Shown here in pieces: positions 54,796 through 64,000 of a stretch of 64,000 nt of DNA. Source of the stretch: Balaenoptera acutorostrata (taxonomy: Eukaryota > Chordata > Mammalia > Artiodactyla > Balaenopteridae); contig NC_080082.1 of the NCBI RefSeq assembly GCF_949987535.1, positions 34,756,011 to 34,820,010 on the forward strand, read 5' to 3'. Below the pieces are notes generated by a model. It saw only the letters and a program-made list of their open reading frames with translations, did no database searches and was not told the origin of the DNA. The translations under genes and the position numbers were made by a program. Each line of letters begins with the position of its first letter. Within the stretch, counting starts at the first letter, position 1.

Positions 54796-55368
54796 CGTCA
54801 CAGTGGGTCCCTGACAACACGGCTGCTTTTCCTCCTCTCCCTGCGCAGAAAAGGGGCTTTGCCGGAAAGATTTCCAGAAACTGTTCTGGACTTTGACCCT
54901 GCCCGTATCTCACCTGTAGCAAGTGATCATCTGACGTTGCCCGGTGTGATTTCTTAGCAACCGGCTCCTTTTGGTCGGCCCAGCCATCCGACGCTCTCCA
55001 GCAGAGAGAGTCTGAGTAATTTTTTCCATTCGATGTGCATTCATGGAAGGGGGTGGGCAGGGATGCGTTTTAGGCAGTACCTGGCTCCTCCTTAAATTAG
55101 ACTGTTTTCCATTCTCATCTCCCCAAAGGTGGTTTTCCAGACTCAGCCATGACTCACAATCTCAGCCTGCCTACGGGAGGGTCAGAAAATTGGTGAGAAG
55201 TCAGAGTTGGAGCATTGATTTTTTTTTTTTTTTAAAGACACAAAGGTGGAAAATCAGCATTTGCTTAAAAATGACTACCTTGTGGTGCAGCAAAGGGATC
55301 CTGTCCAAGAGGGTCTGTTCTAAGGAATGGATGTGTACGACTTTAATTCATCTCAGTCTATATTCATC

Positions 55369-55500
55369 CATCCATCCATCCATTCATTCATTCATTCAGT
55401 ACATAGTTACTGTGTACCCACTATGTGCCAGGTGCTGTTCTAATTGCTGGGGATTCCACAGCGAACAAAACAGACAAGTTCCTGCCCTAGTAGAACCAAG
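55369..55500 (-). repeat. L2 LINE 3' end with (CCAT/CATT)n expansion
   Basis: Four CCAT and three CATT units lead into 'tgtgtacccactatgtgcca', 'ggtgctgttctaattgctgg', 'agcgaacaaaacagacaagt'. The terminal ATGAATGAATGG repeat of the LINE has expanded. Confidence 0.85.
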
Positions 55501-55594
55501 TGCTTAGGTACCATTTATTTTCTCAAGCCAGAAACTCCTCTCCCTCCTCTGCTCCCCCCTCTCCACCCCTGTCACACTGGATGAAGGGGGAGGA

Positions 55595-55705
55595 GCACAG
55601 GGCTGAGGTAGGATCCATGGACCTGAGGACTAGCCCTGGCTCTGCCACTAACTGACCACGTGGCCTCGGAACAATACCTTGTGTCTTAAATTCTGAAAAA
55701 GCTGG
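55595..55705 (+). repeat. MIR SINE fragment
   Basis: 'gacctgaggactagccctgg', 'ctctgccactaactgaccac', 'gtggcctcggaacaatacct'. Confidence 0.75.
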
Positions 55706-55799
55706 CCTTTCCTGTCCTTTCTCTGGAGGCTTCTCCACCTAAAATTCTGTGCTTCCTTGTGATTCCCCAATTCATTCACCATCCCTCCTTTTAAACATT

Positions 55800-56345
55800 T
55801 TTAGTGGCTCAGCAATAGTTTTTTCTATCATGAAATATTTCAGATACGTAAGAGAATAATGACCACCCAAGACGTACCCTTCAGCGTAAGGAACAGAGCT
55901 CCGTTCACCCAACGGCGCTCCCAATCATCTTTCTCTCCCTCCCCCCAGGGCCTGGCATTTATCATTTCCATGTATGTCTTTCTTCTTGAAATACATATGA
56001 ATGGTATATCAATACTATTGGTATACATGTTTTAGACTTTCTATAAGTGTTGTCGTATTTTATCGTATTACCATAGTTTATCTTTGGCAACTTGCTTTTT
56101 CTCTCTCTCTGTGTTATGTTTGGAAGATTAATCCCTGTTGATACGTGTAGCTCTGTTTTATTGCTGCATGGTGTCTATTCTCTGAATGTACCACAGTTTA
56201 TCCATCTTCCATTCATGGAAATGTAGACGTGGTCTGTTTTTTTTTTTTTGTTTTTGGCTATTACACATAATTCTGGGGTGGATATTCTCACAGTGAATTC
56301 TCAGGTACAGGAGTTTTCTAGCAGATAAACCTTGATGTGAAATGA
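55800..56345 (+). repeat. Old L1M 3' UTR
   Basis: 'atcatgaaatatttcagata', 'aagacgtacccttcagcgta', 'ggcatttatcatttccatgt', 'ttgctgcatggtgtctattc', 'gtaccacagtttatccatct', 'ttttggctattacacataat'. A long, ordered run of old L1 3' UTR blocks. Confidence 0.75.
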
Positions 56346-56835
56346 CTGGGTCAAAGGGCGTGGCTCAAACCCCCTTTGCCCCCTCTCTCCATCTATCAGC
56401 TTTGCTCACCCCACCATCACTTCAGGTAACTTCTCTCCCAGTGGTTCCAGAAAATGGCTTGGATTGTGTCTCAGTAGCCTCACTTGGGTCACATGTCCAT
56501 CCTTGGCTGTCCAGGCCTGGGTCATGGGCCTGTCCTTGGAGCTTGGAGGTGGGGCCTGCCCCAAGTGAGCCTCAGAGCGGGGGATGGGGAGGGCTGGCCC
56601 CATGAAAGATCAGGGTACTATAGCCGGGGGCGGGACAGCTAACTGTGGGCACTGCCCAGGGTAGCTGGGCCCCATGCTGTTAGGGGAAAGTAGCTCTTGT
56701 GCCTTTTGCCCCAAGTTTTCTTAGAAAGCACCTGTCCCTTTGGCAACAACAGTGGCCGAGCAGATTAAAGAAGCCTAGGTTTGTGTTTCACACTTTGAAT
56801 TCTGAGCACAACTCAGGGCAGTGATCTTCAGTGTG

Positions 56836-57180
56836 TCCTTTTTAGGGATGGGAAAACTGAGGCTCGAGGGGTCTCAGCAATTCCCGAGGTGTCTGTGGGA
56901 CCCAGTGAACTGGGAAGACACTCTGTCCTTACCCCCATGCTTTCTCCCCACACTCAGAGGCCAGCTGGCTCCTTTAATGGCTCCAGAATCAGTCCTGCCA
57001 TTTTATAGGTGGGAGAACTACGCCCCAAACAGGAGGGGGCTAAGGCTGCAGCTTCTTTGTTTCTAGTCACTCTGTTAATACCCTCAACACAATGTCGATG
57101 CAGGATGTTGTTACAGATGGGGAAACTGAGGCTCAGAGAGCAGAGGCAACTGGACTGGCCAAGAGTTGGCGATAAAGCTC
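56836..57180 (-). repeat. Several short reverse-strand MIR fragments
   Basis: 56836-56900 ('ttagggatgggaaaactgag'), 56998-57060 ('ccattttataggtgggagaa') and 57105-57180 ('cagatggggaaactgaggct') each carry the MIR antisense core. Confidence 0.65.
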
Positions 57181-57489
57181 AGACAACAATGAAGGCATCT
57201 CCTTGGTCCCCCTCCAATGCTGCGTCCACGTGCCCTCATTTCAGGGTACTTTTCCACCCCAGAGGGGGCTGGCATCACTGCCCAGACCCCAGTTGTACCT
57301 TCATTGGGCCGAAGAGGTAGTCCCCTGGGTCCCCATCCCCTCAGCTGCATCCCCGTGGGCTCCCCACAGAGAGTCCTTTCTTGCCTTTGATGTGAATTCT
57401 TGCGCTTTCCTGATAATATTCTGGGCTCTTCTTAACAAGCGGGGGTCAGCTGTGAGGCATCTTGGCAATTTATAATTCTTGAGAATTCT

Positions 57490-58400
57490 GTTTGGTGACA
57501 TGAGTTAGCATTTAACAGACACCCTGCCACCTCCTCTCTCCCTATTGTGACAAGCTCCTGGCAGAATCCTTTTGAGACTCAGGGTAATTGCACCACGCTG
57601 GGTATGGGAGGACCACGTCGCGCTTGAGTGCGTCTCAAAAACGTCTCCACAATAGACAGTCAGGTACGCGTTTGCTTGGCTTCAAGGTAATGATTTAAAC
57701 TTAATTTGACCCTTGATGAGGGAGCCCAAGCTTCTGGTCCGACACAGCCTTTCAGTGTGGGCTTGCCTGCCATGCCTTCAATGGTTACACAAATAATTCC
57801 TTCATAACAAGTGCCTTTCAGAGGATGTCTGCTGCTGACAGCTAATATAGAATTATTGCCCCTGAATGCATTTCTGTAATTACTTCCCAGAGATCTGTCT
57901 TTGTGTTAGAAGACATTTCACACTTTAGTAACATAAGTGTTTTGGGAGAGTACGAGCAATAATTATGAACAGTCTTTCCGTGAAAATAAACCTAAAAAAA
58001 TTATAAAAGCTAATGCTAAAATTGGTTAGAGTCAGGGAGGAATTTCATTTGAATTTGATTCATGTATATTTATTCCAAGTATAATAACCCTTCTTATATG
58101 GAAACTTTTTTTTTTTTAAACAAAAGCAGTAATGATACAAAGATCCCGCTTTCTAATTTTTGAGCAATACTGAAATGGCAAACTGATTAAAAGTGACAAG
58201 TTGCTTGAGACCGAATAAAGAAGCGTAATCGTGGAGCTCTGATAGGAGACATTTGTGGTAATGGAAAATGAAATGATTCACAGTGTGATCAATAAAAAAT
58301 TAGCAGCATTTAATAAAAGGTTTCTGCTTCATGTTGATTAAAGAACAACGCGAGCAGTTTGAAATCCGAGTTAAGTGACGGTTTGAGGATGAGCAGGGGG
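57490..58400. other. Repeat-free AT-rich block (candidate ultraconserved-type enhancer)
   Basis: About 900 bp without recognisable transposon sequence, sharply more AT-rich than its flanks. It holds GGTAATGATTTAAACTTAAT, CAAATAATTCCTTC, CTGTAATTACTTCCC, GCAATAATTATGAAC, AAAGCTAATGCTAAAATTGG, CAAAAGCAGTAATGATAC, ATTAAAAGTGACAAG and CATGTTGATTAAAGAAC. Several CpGs persist despite the AT richness. Function is inferred from composition and motif density only. Confidence 0.5.
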
Positions 58401-58849
58401 TGGTGATGGGGCGTGGGTGTGCGTGCGCATATAGATCACGCGTATATTGGCCATCCGAGGTGGCCACCGGACCCCTGGAGTGGGTCTGGAAGTTTCCTTT
58501 GCGCTGCCCACTTGACCTTTGATCTGTGGTTAATCCTTTCCAGGTCTGCCCTCCTCCTAGGCTCCAAGCAGGCCTTGCTCTGATTGGCGGGTGTAGGTCC
58601 GGCCCACTCCCCACTTAAATCCACCCCCGCGGAGGGGGCTCCCCCCTGAGCGAAGGCTGTGTTTTCCCCGAGGCCCCTCAAGTGTGCTCTGTGGGCCCTT
58701 GGCTTTGTCCTGTCAGCTGCCTACGGGTCCAGGTTTCTGGAGACTTCCGGAATGCCCCACAGCGCCTTTGCGGGACTGGGCACCCTCCTGGGCGCTGGAG
58801 GGAAGTCAGCAGCAAGCGGGCAGGCCTCAGTCAGCGCAGGAGGTGAAGC

Positions 58850-59190
58850 GGTAGGGGGGTGAAGGGTCCTTGCAGGGGACGGGGCCTCCGCCCGCGGGCC
58901 GTGGGGTCCGGGGGAGCGGCTTCGGGAAGCTGTCAGTGCCCTCTGGCTTCCGCCTCAGCAGCAGCAACGCGGCGAAGCCGCTCCATCAGACACGTTCCCT
59001 TTCCTTCAGGCCCCACTTCAGTGTTCCCCGGGACGCGCTGCACACCGGGCGGGCTGTCTCCACGCCCGGCAGCCTGCTAATTTCTAAAGGCTCTGCACAG
59101 CCTCTCCGCTGCGGCTGCAGGGAGTGGGGCTTCTGGCCTTGCAGGCCCTCGCGGGGCTGGACCGGAGACCCTGGTCTGGAGGATCGCTGG
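58850..59190. other. Small CpG island
   Basis: About 30 CpGs by hand count in roughly 340 bases at about two-thirds GC, giving an observed/expected ratio near 0.8. It is not SINE-derived and begins 450 bp after the AT-rich block. Sequence includes GCCTCCGCCCGCGGGCCGTG and GCAACGCGGCGAAGCCGCTC. It could mark an alternative ZNF423 promoter, an antisense transcript start or an enhancer; no TATA box or first exon can be assigned. Confidence 0.55.
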
Positions 59191-59398
59191 GGGGCAGCTG
59201 GCCTCTGGGTTACAGCAGCGGCTCCTCAGGACCAAGGGCAGGGAGTCCTTTCCATTCCTGGAGTCCTGGGGCAGCGGGCAGGACCAGGGGCCTGTTCCTG
59301 GCTTTGTTCCCACTGTCTCGAGTTTCCCCAGAGACATGCAGAGCCATGGCTGGACGTTCAAATGCTAGGGTAGGAAGGGCCCTTTCAGACTGCTTAGT

Positions 59399-59650
59399 TC
59401 GCATACATTTATCGAGCACCTGTTGTGTGCCAGGCCTTATGGTGGGGGCCGAGTGGGGTGGGGGAATCAGATGAGCAAAATTGATGCTGGCCCTGCCTGC
59501 CTGGGCGGGGACGGTGGGATGTTCTGCGAAGAGAAGGACCATGACTGCTGTGGTAAGAGCAGGAAAGCGGGTGCCCGGTGAGCACCCAGAGTACGTGTGG
59601 GGGGCTGGCCCTGTTGGGGCGAAGGTTCATTGAGCTGAGCCCTGGACGGT
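59399..59650 (-). repeat. L2 LINE 3' region
   Basis: 'cgcatacatttatcgagcac', 'ctgttgtgtgccaggcctta', then 'gcaaaattgatgctggccct' and later 'ggttcattgagctgagccct' follow reverse-strand L2. Confidence 0.65.
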
Positions 59651-60129
59651 GAGGAGGAGTTGTCTGGCTGGACTTTTGCCCACTTCCTGCTTTCACAGTG
59701 GAACTCCATCTGTAAAGCACTGCTCAGCGGGACCCCAGCGTCTACAGCAGACAGAGTGGGGCTTCCTTGGTGGGGAGGTAACCCTCGGCTTTCTGCCCTC
59801 GGGCCTGCCCCTGGCACAGCCAAGAGTCACTAAGGTGCCCTTCTTTAAAAATTGCTGCTCCACGGCCCATGCCTTCATTTACAGATGGAGCCGCTGAGGC
59901 CAGAGAGGGCGGGACCTGCCGGGATCCCCGAGCGACCTCCGTGTGGCCTGAGGGCTCTGGGCTCCAGCTGCACCGCTTGTATTTGCCTTTGACCTTGAGC
60001 CACTCTTGCTCAGCCTGGCCACCCGTCCTGTCTTTGGGGTGCACATCTGTCCCCGGCTCCCCTTTCCTCCTCCATGGAGCTCCTCTTTCTGCCATGGCTG
60101 CTGGGGGTGATTTGCACCCCAGCATCCGC

Positions 60130-60480
60130 GGCTTGAGTTCTGCTCCTGGGCCGGGAGCAATTAGGAGTGCCAGGCCATGGCTCTGGCCACAAATTAGCTG
60201 GATTTATCGAGCTCCCCATGCTGCCCCGCGTCCTGTCCTCCCTCCCCTGCCTAGGTCCGGCCTGCTTCTCCATCTCCTCCTTCCCAGCGGCCGTCGGAGA
60301 CAAAACATGACAGCAAGGAGAGGGCAGAGTGGTCATAGCCTCAGGAGGTCACGAGGCGGTAACAGTGTACAATTTTCATGGTTCCAGGGTGGCTTTGTCC
60401 GACTGTGCTTCATTACTGCATGTGGCGAGATCAGTTTTATTAAGCTTGTGAGGCTCGGAGGAGGGACACCGTTAAGGACC
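60130..60480. other. Repeat-free block with TAAT cores, candidate noncoding element
   Basis: GGAGCAATTAGGAGTGCC, GGCCACAAATTAGCTGGATT, GTACAATTTTCATGG, GCTTCATTACTGCATG and GTTTTATTAAGCTTGTGAGG lie in unique sequence. Alignment would be needed to tell whether it is constrained. Confidence 0.35.
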
Positions 60481-60799
60481 GGCTAGAAAAATCTAATTTT
60501 TTTCCTTTTTGGTGAGGGTGTTTGTGATTGCTTTTTCTCCGCTTCCTGCTCTAATCCTCCCGCTTTCCCTCCCTCCCATATACTGTCTTTTCTTTCCTCT
60601 CCTTCCTTAACCCGTCATAGTTGGGAGCCGGGGGCGGGGCGGGGAGGGGGAAGCTGCCATCTCTCTCTGCCTTTGTGGCTTGAGCTCAGCACCTGAACAT
60701 CCCCTGGGAGGGGAGAGTCATGCATTCGTTCAGCAGGTACTTGCCCATAAAGGGCAAGGTGCTTGTGACCAGTGTCAGCCTCAGCAGGGTAAGCAGCTC

Positions 60800-60885
60800 T
60801 GCTTTGTTCTTGGGGGCATCTACATCACTTAGAGCAGTGGCTGGCACATAGTAGGTGCTCAGAAAAATGTTTGTTGACTGACCAA
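60800..60885 (+). repeat. L2 LINE 3' terminus
   Basis: 'agcagtggctggcacatagt', 'aggtgctcagaaaaatgttt', 'gttgactgaccaagg' is the canonical L2 end. Confidence 0.8.
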
Positions 60886-61027
60886 GGATGTGGAAGATTT
60901 GTGTCTGATCTGGCTCCAGCTTTGGGGGAGCTTACTGCCCACCACAGCCTGGGTGGCAGAGACCTGGGGCAAGGTCACCAGGATGATAGCTCCCATAGGG
61001 AGCTTCTCCAACCTGAACGTGAGGAAG

Positions 61028-61130
61028 TGATATCTTCCTCATTTTCTAGGCAAGGAAACTAAGGCTTAGAAGTGCAAGCAACCAAAGTCACACAGGAGGG
61101 AACCTGAACCCAGTTCTAAATCTCCAAAGA
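61028..61130 (-). repeat. MIR SINE fragment
   Basis: 'tcctcattttctaggcaagg', 'aaactaaggcttagaagtgc', 'caaagtcacacaggaggga'. Confidence 0.7.
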
Positions 61131-61269
61131 ATGGATACTTTCATCATTGTACAGCTAAACTCCCTGTCTGACCCAAGGGGGGGCCCAGTGGCTCTTGCTG
61201 GGTGTGCCCCATGGTAAAGATGCCCCAGGCTACATCCAACCCTCCAAGGCCTGTTGTTTCACTCATGCC

Positions 61270-61350
61270 ATGTTTCTTAAAATTTGAAGTTAACACTTAA
61301 AAATCCAGAGATTTCACATAAAAATATGGATTTCCTTCATTAAAAAAAAA
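61270..61350. repeat. Second copy of the unnamed repeat seen at 155-300
   Basis: 'ttaaaatttgaagttaacac', 'ttaaaaatccagagatttca' and 'cataaaaatatggatttcct' align to the copy at the start of the window with small gaps. Confidence 0.4.
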
Positions 61351-61496
61351 AAACAAAACAGCTAATGTCTGTCCTGGGCCTTGCTTTTCTGTATGGTAAC
61401 TATGTAGAGGATTTGAGCAGGGACCACCCCCTTGGGTGGGTGTACATCTTCACCCCAGTCTCCTCCAGTCCATTCTACTCATTTGTGTAATGGTGG

Positions 61497-61630
61497 GGGC
61501 CTTGGAGTTGTGAGCTTTGGTCCACTCATGATCTGAGTGACAGAGTGAGCTGTCTGAGCTATCTGAGCCTCAGTTTTGCCCTCTGTATAATAAGCCTAAT
61601 GTATCTCCCTTATTGGGCCATGAGTCCCTG
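61497..61630 (+). repeat. MIR SINE fragment
   Basis: 'gtctgagctatctgagcctc', 'agttttgccctctgtataat', 'aagcctaatgtatctccctt'. Confidence 0.7.
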
Positions 61631-61969
61631 GGGGAAGGCTGCAAATGAATTGGAAGATCTGGTCTGAGAAAAGTGGTTGCTATCACACTGCTAACCATTT
61701 TGGCCTTGGGTTCTAGAATTCCTGACAACTAAAGAGACATCCTCTGGAAGGTTCTTGTTTTCCTGGTTAACCACGGGCCTGTGGAAAGGGGGGCCCTGTA
61801 CCCAGTCTTGCATCATCGGCCAGGATGGAGCATCCCAGCAAGGCTCGTGTGATGCAGCCCAAGGTCAGGTTCAGTGTCTGGCTGACCGTGGCTTTGAAAT
61901 TCCATTCACGGAGCCGTCCACACTGACAGGGGAGCAATAGGCGCTCCCCCCACCCCCCAAGACAGCATG

Positions 61970-62180
61970 TGGAAGTTGCTTCCTTATTTAAGTGGAACTT
62001 GGACAGCAAATTATGTGTTAAAATATTTGCCTACAGCTCTGCTGCCAAGGGGACCCTTTAGGCTGAGTGTTAAATGTTACCCTGCTGCCTGCACTGCAAA
62101 TATTTTAACCCTGAAGATAAATAGTGGCTGCCTCGTGGAATTTGGGGCCAGCAGCGGATGCACAAGCAGAGTTTCTAATT
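61970..62180. other. Repeat-free AT-richer block
   Basis: AGCAAATTATGTGTTAAAAT, ATTTGCCTACAGCTCTGCTG and CTGCACTGCAAATATTTTAA lie in unique sequence between MIR fragments. Weak candidate for a conserved element. Confidence 0.3.
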
Positions 62181-62919
62181 GGGGTTGGCAGGCTCCTTGC
62201 CCAGACCCGGCCCAGTCCCTCTCTTTCTCCATCCCACCAGGCCAGGTGTGTGTGAGAAAGCGTTCATGGAGACGTGTCCTTCTCTACAAGCAGGGCCAAA
62301 ACGCCAAGGTGAGGTTCAGCCAGGGGTTTGACCTCATGCCCAGGTTCCGAAAGTGCTTCCTCCACGCTGGCCCTCGGGCAGCGTGCTGCTGGTGATACTG
62401 TTTGTAGGACACATACGGGCTGTTAGGATGGAGCACGTGTTCTCTATTAAAGCAAAATGTTGCTCCAGGATAAACACTTTGCAAGTGGTAGACACCTGCC
62501 TGGACTGCGAATTCTGTTGGGAGGCCCCCCCCCCTCCGCCCCAACTACGTACAGGGGGAGAGCACAGGGCAAGTGGGCTTGTGAATTGTAAACACGCCCG
62601 CATCGTCTGCCCCCAGGACAGACCCCCAGCAGGGGTCACGCTGTTTTCTGGAGGAGGTGGGCTTGTCACTTACTCAAGGTCACACAGGGAGGGAGGGGGG
62701 AGCCCGGACTTGAGGCCAGGAATTTCCTCTCCTGATGCAGTGGATCCTTTTGTCTGTATGGACGTTTTTGTGCCTTTCAGGGGGCATGTGCCCTGACATC
62801 CTCCATCCTCAGGAGCCTGTGAGGCCTCCTGCCAGAACCTCTCGTGCAGTACGATGTCTCCACCCTCGTGTCTGAGCCATGATGCAGCCTGTGTTGGTTT
62901 GAATGATGATAGCAAAATA

Positions 62920-63125
62920 AGACAGTAACCGTAGCTACTGTTTTCTCAGGCTCATTGTGGGCCAGGTATCAGGCTTTGTATGTACTACCTCATTAAAATA
63001 ATTTAACTTCATTAAAATTTTTCTCAGAGAGGGTAAGTGACTTATCCAAGGTCTCCCAGCTGTTAAGTGACGGCATGTGGATCTGAACCCAGACTGGCTG
63101 GCTCCAAAGTCTGGGATTCTTTTCG
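62920..63125 (-). repeat. MIR SINE, nearly full length
   Basis: 'ttgtgggccaggtatcaggc', 'ctacctcattaaaataattt', 'agagggtaagtgacttatcc', 'gtggatctgaacccagactg'. Confidence 0.85.
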
Positions 63126-63870
63126 GTTCTTTCTCTATTATCCCATCAGTCCCTGGAACATGACTCCAGCTGTCTGCTGCTTGTGTGTGTCGTTGCTTCA
63201 TAACCATCTTTCTGCAGGAACAGCTTGGTTCCATCAGCCCCACTGAACTCCTCTACACTGGTGCTCCCGGTGCCCCCTGTTCAGTTGGGTTCGCTCGTCA
63301 AGCCCTGTACGTGCCTAGAATTCACTGTCTGGTGGTTCTGATTTCTGCGGAGGTGGATGGTACGGTCTCCTATCCAGGTCTGATTGCGGGGAAAGATGGG
63401 GAGACCGTCCCAGGACTCGCTGGCCTCCAGGACTGATTCTCCCGCTTCCCACTGTCACCTGGCACCAGTCCTGCCCTTCACACCTCTCCCTGTCCTTCCC
63501 CTGCACCCTTGTCTTGCACTTTTGCCCACATCCTCCTCTGCCCGCCTGCCCCTGCTCCAGCCTCCTCTGGGCTCCTTGAAACCCTGCAGGGCTCCTGGCT
63601 TACCCGTATCTGTGTGTATCTGTGGGCACAATTCTTCTCCCATTGATGGCCAACCATACAGGAGCCTCATCTCCACCTTGTGAGGCAGGAGAGGGCGGTG
63701 TCCATCACGATTAAGCTTGTTGATACAAAGGGAATCGGCCTCACACAGGAGAATTGACATAGGGTCACTCATGGGGCGAGGTGGGGGGGGTGGTCCTAGA
63801 GCTAAGACTGGAACCCGGTCTCCTGAGTAACCTGGCCCAGGCCACAGGCACTTACCACCTATACCTCCCT
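63126..63870. other. Unique intron, no gene seen
   Basis: No clear exon or repeat. Pyrimidine-rich around 63440-63600. Part of 63660-63860 may be an old MIR/L2 remnant, but too diverged to call. Confidence 0.4.
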
Positions 63871-63872
63871 TG

Positions 63873-64000
63873 GGGCATTCATTTCTTCACTGGGCAGTCA
63901 TTCATCCGCCCCATGTTGATTAAGCATCTTTTCTGTGCCAGGCCTTGTGTGGCTTTGAGGCCACCAAGATGAAAGAGACCGGGGAGCACCCCGTATGTTG
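63873..64000 (-). repeat. L2 LINE 3' end, cut by window edge
   Basis: 'ggcattcatttcttcactgg', 'gcatcttttctgtgccaggc', 'accaagatgaaagagaccgg' follow the antisense L2 3' end and continue beyond the window. Confidence 0.7.

Larger units (their letters stand above)
22558..64000 (+). other. ZNF423: ZNF423 intron downstream of the exon (continues beyond window)
   Basis: No sequence resembling the next ZNF423 coding segment (acidic stretch leading into the first C2H2 finger) was found downstream, so this intron is at least 41.4 kb. It holds all candidate regulatory blocks described here. Very long 5' introns fit what is known of the mammalian gene. Confidence 0.8.

Noticed and set aside
1..64000. 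Endogenous retrovirus or other viral insertion
   Set aside because: No LTR pair, primer-binding site or gag/pol/env-like frames were recognised; all mobile sequence found is SINE, LINE or MER5A.
1..64000. tRNA, rRNA or microRNA genes
   Set aside because: The only tRNA-like sequences are the heads of tRNA-derived SINEs (CHR, MIR). The hairpins at 34.4 and 50.3 kb have arms too short and an origin that does not fit a microRNA precursor.

Overview
The window is mammalian nuclear DNA, most likely from a cetacean. Seven tRNA-Glu-derived SINEs of the CHR type (the whale/hippo/ruminant family; the long, barely diverged form with an AAATAAAT-type tail is typical of whales and dolphins) and three 5'-truncated L1 tails of the cetartiodactyl type are present. 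Older mammal-wide repeats (MIR, L2, L3-like, MER5A, L1M) are scattered throughout. No bacterial, organellar or viral gene organisation is visible. The species call rests on remembered repeat consensus sequences.

Only one protein-coding exon could be supported. It is a 60-base internal exon at 22498-22557 on the + strand, with a strong polypyrimidine acceptor and a CAG|GTAAAT donor. It encodes the conserved N-terminal peptide VEEGEASDFSLPWDSSVTAS of ZNF423 (OAZ/Zfp423), the multi-zinc-finger partner of SMADs and EBF. The window is therefore read as part of the 5' half of ZNF423: about 22.5 kb of upstream intron, the exon, and at least 41.4 kb of the next intron. The following exons with the zinc fingers were not found. 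The many open frames of 60-300 codons lie in GC-rich intron or repeats on both strands and show no recognisable domain.

Layout: 1-22 kb is intron with MIRs, an L1 tail, an L1M fragment (12.8-13.3 kb), a 207-bp GA-rich tract (13.8 kb), a MER5A (14.2 kb), CHR SINEs (16.4 and 21.5 kb) and a degenerate 33-bp minisatellite (18.75 kb). 22-32 kb holds the exon, a small CpG cluster (24.3 kb), L1, MIR and L2 fragments. 32.7-34.5 kb is the most rearranged part: a CA-rich tract with an internal 76-80 bp duplication, a (TTAGGG)3 interstitial telomere motif, a perfect 20-bp-arm hairpin, and an inverted copy of part of the CA tract. 38.3-39.5 kb is a long L2 fossil reaching into its reverse-transcriptase region. 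48.8-50.0 kb and 57.5-58.4 kb are repeat-poor, AT-rich blocks dense in TAAT/ATTA cores, the best candidates for conserved intronic enhancers. The second is followed by a small CpG island (58.85-59.19 kb).

I see no undescribed multi-gene system. The most interesting signals are the fold-back rearrangement at 33.0-34.5 kb, the candidate regulatory blocks, the CpG island, and a SINE with an extra 3' segment plus an internal duplication at 50.95-51.35 kb.
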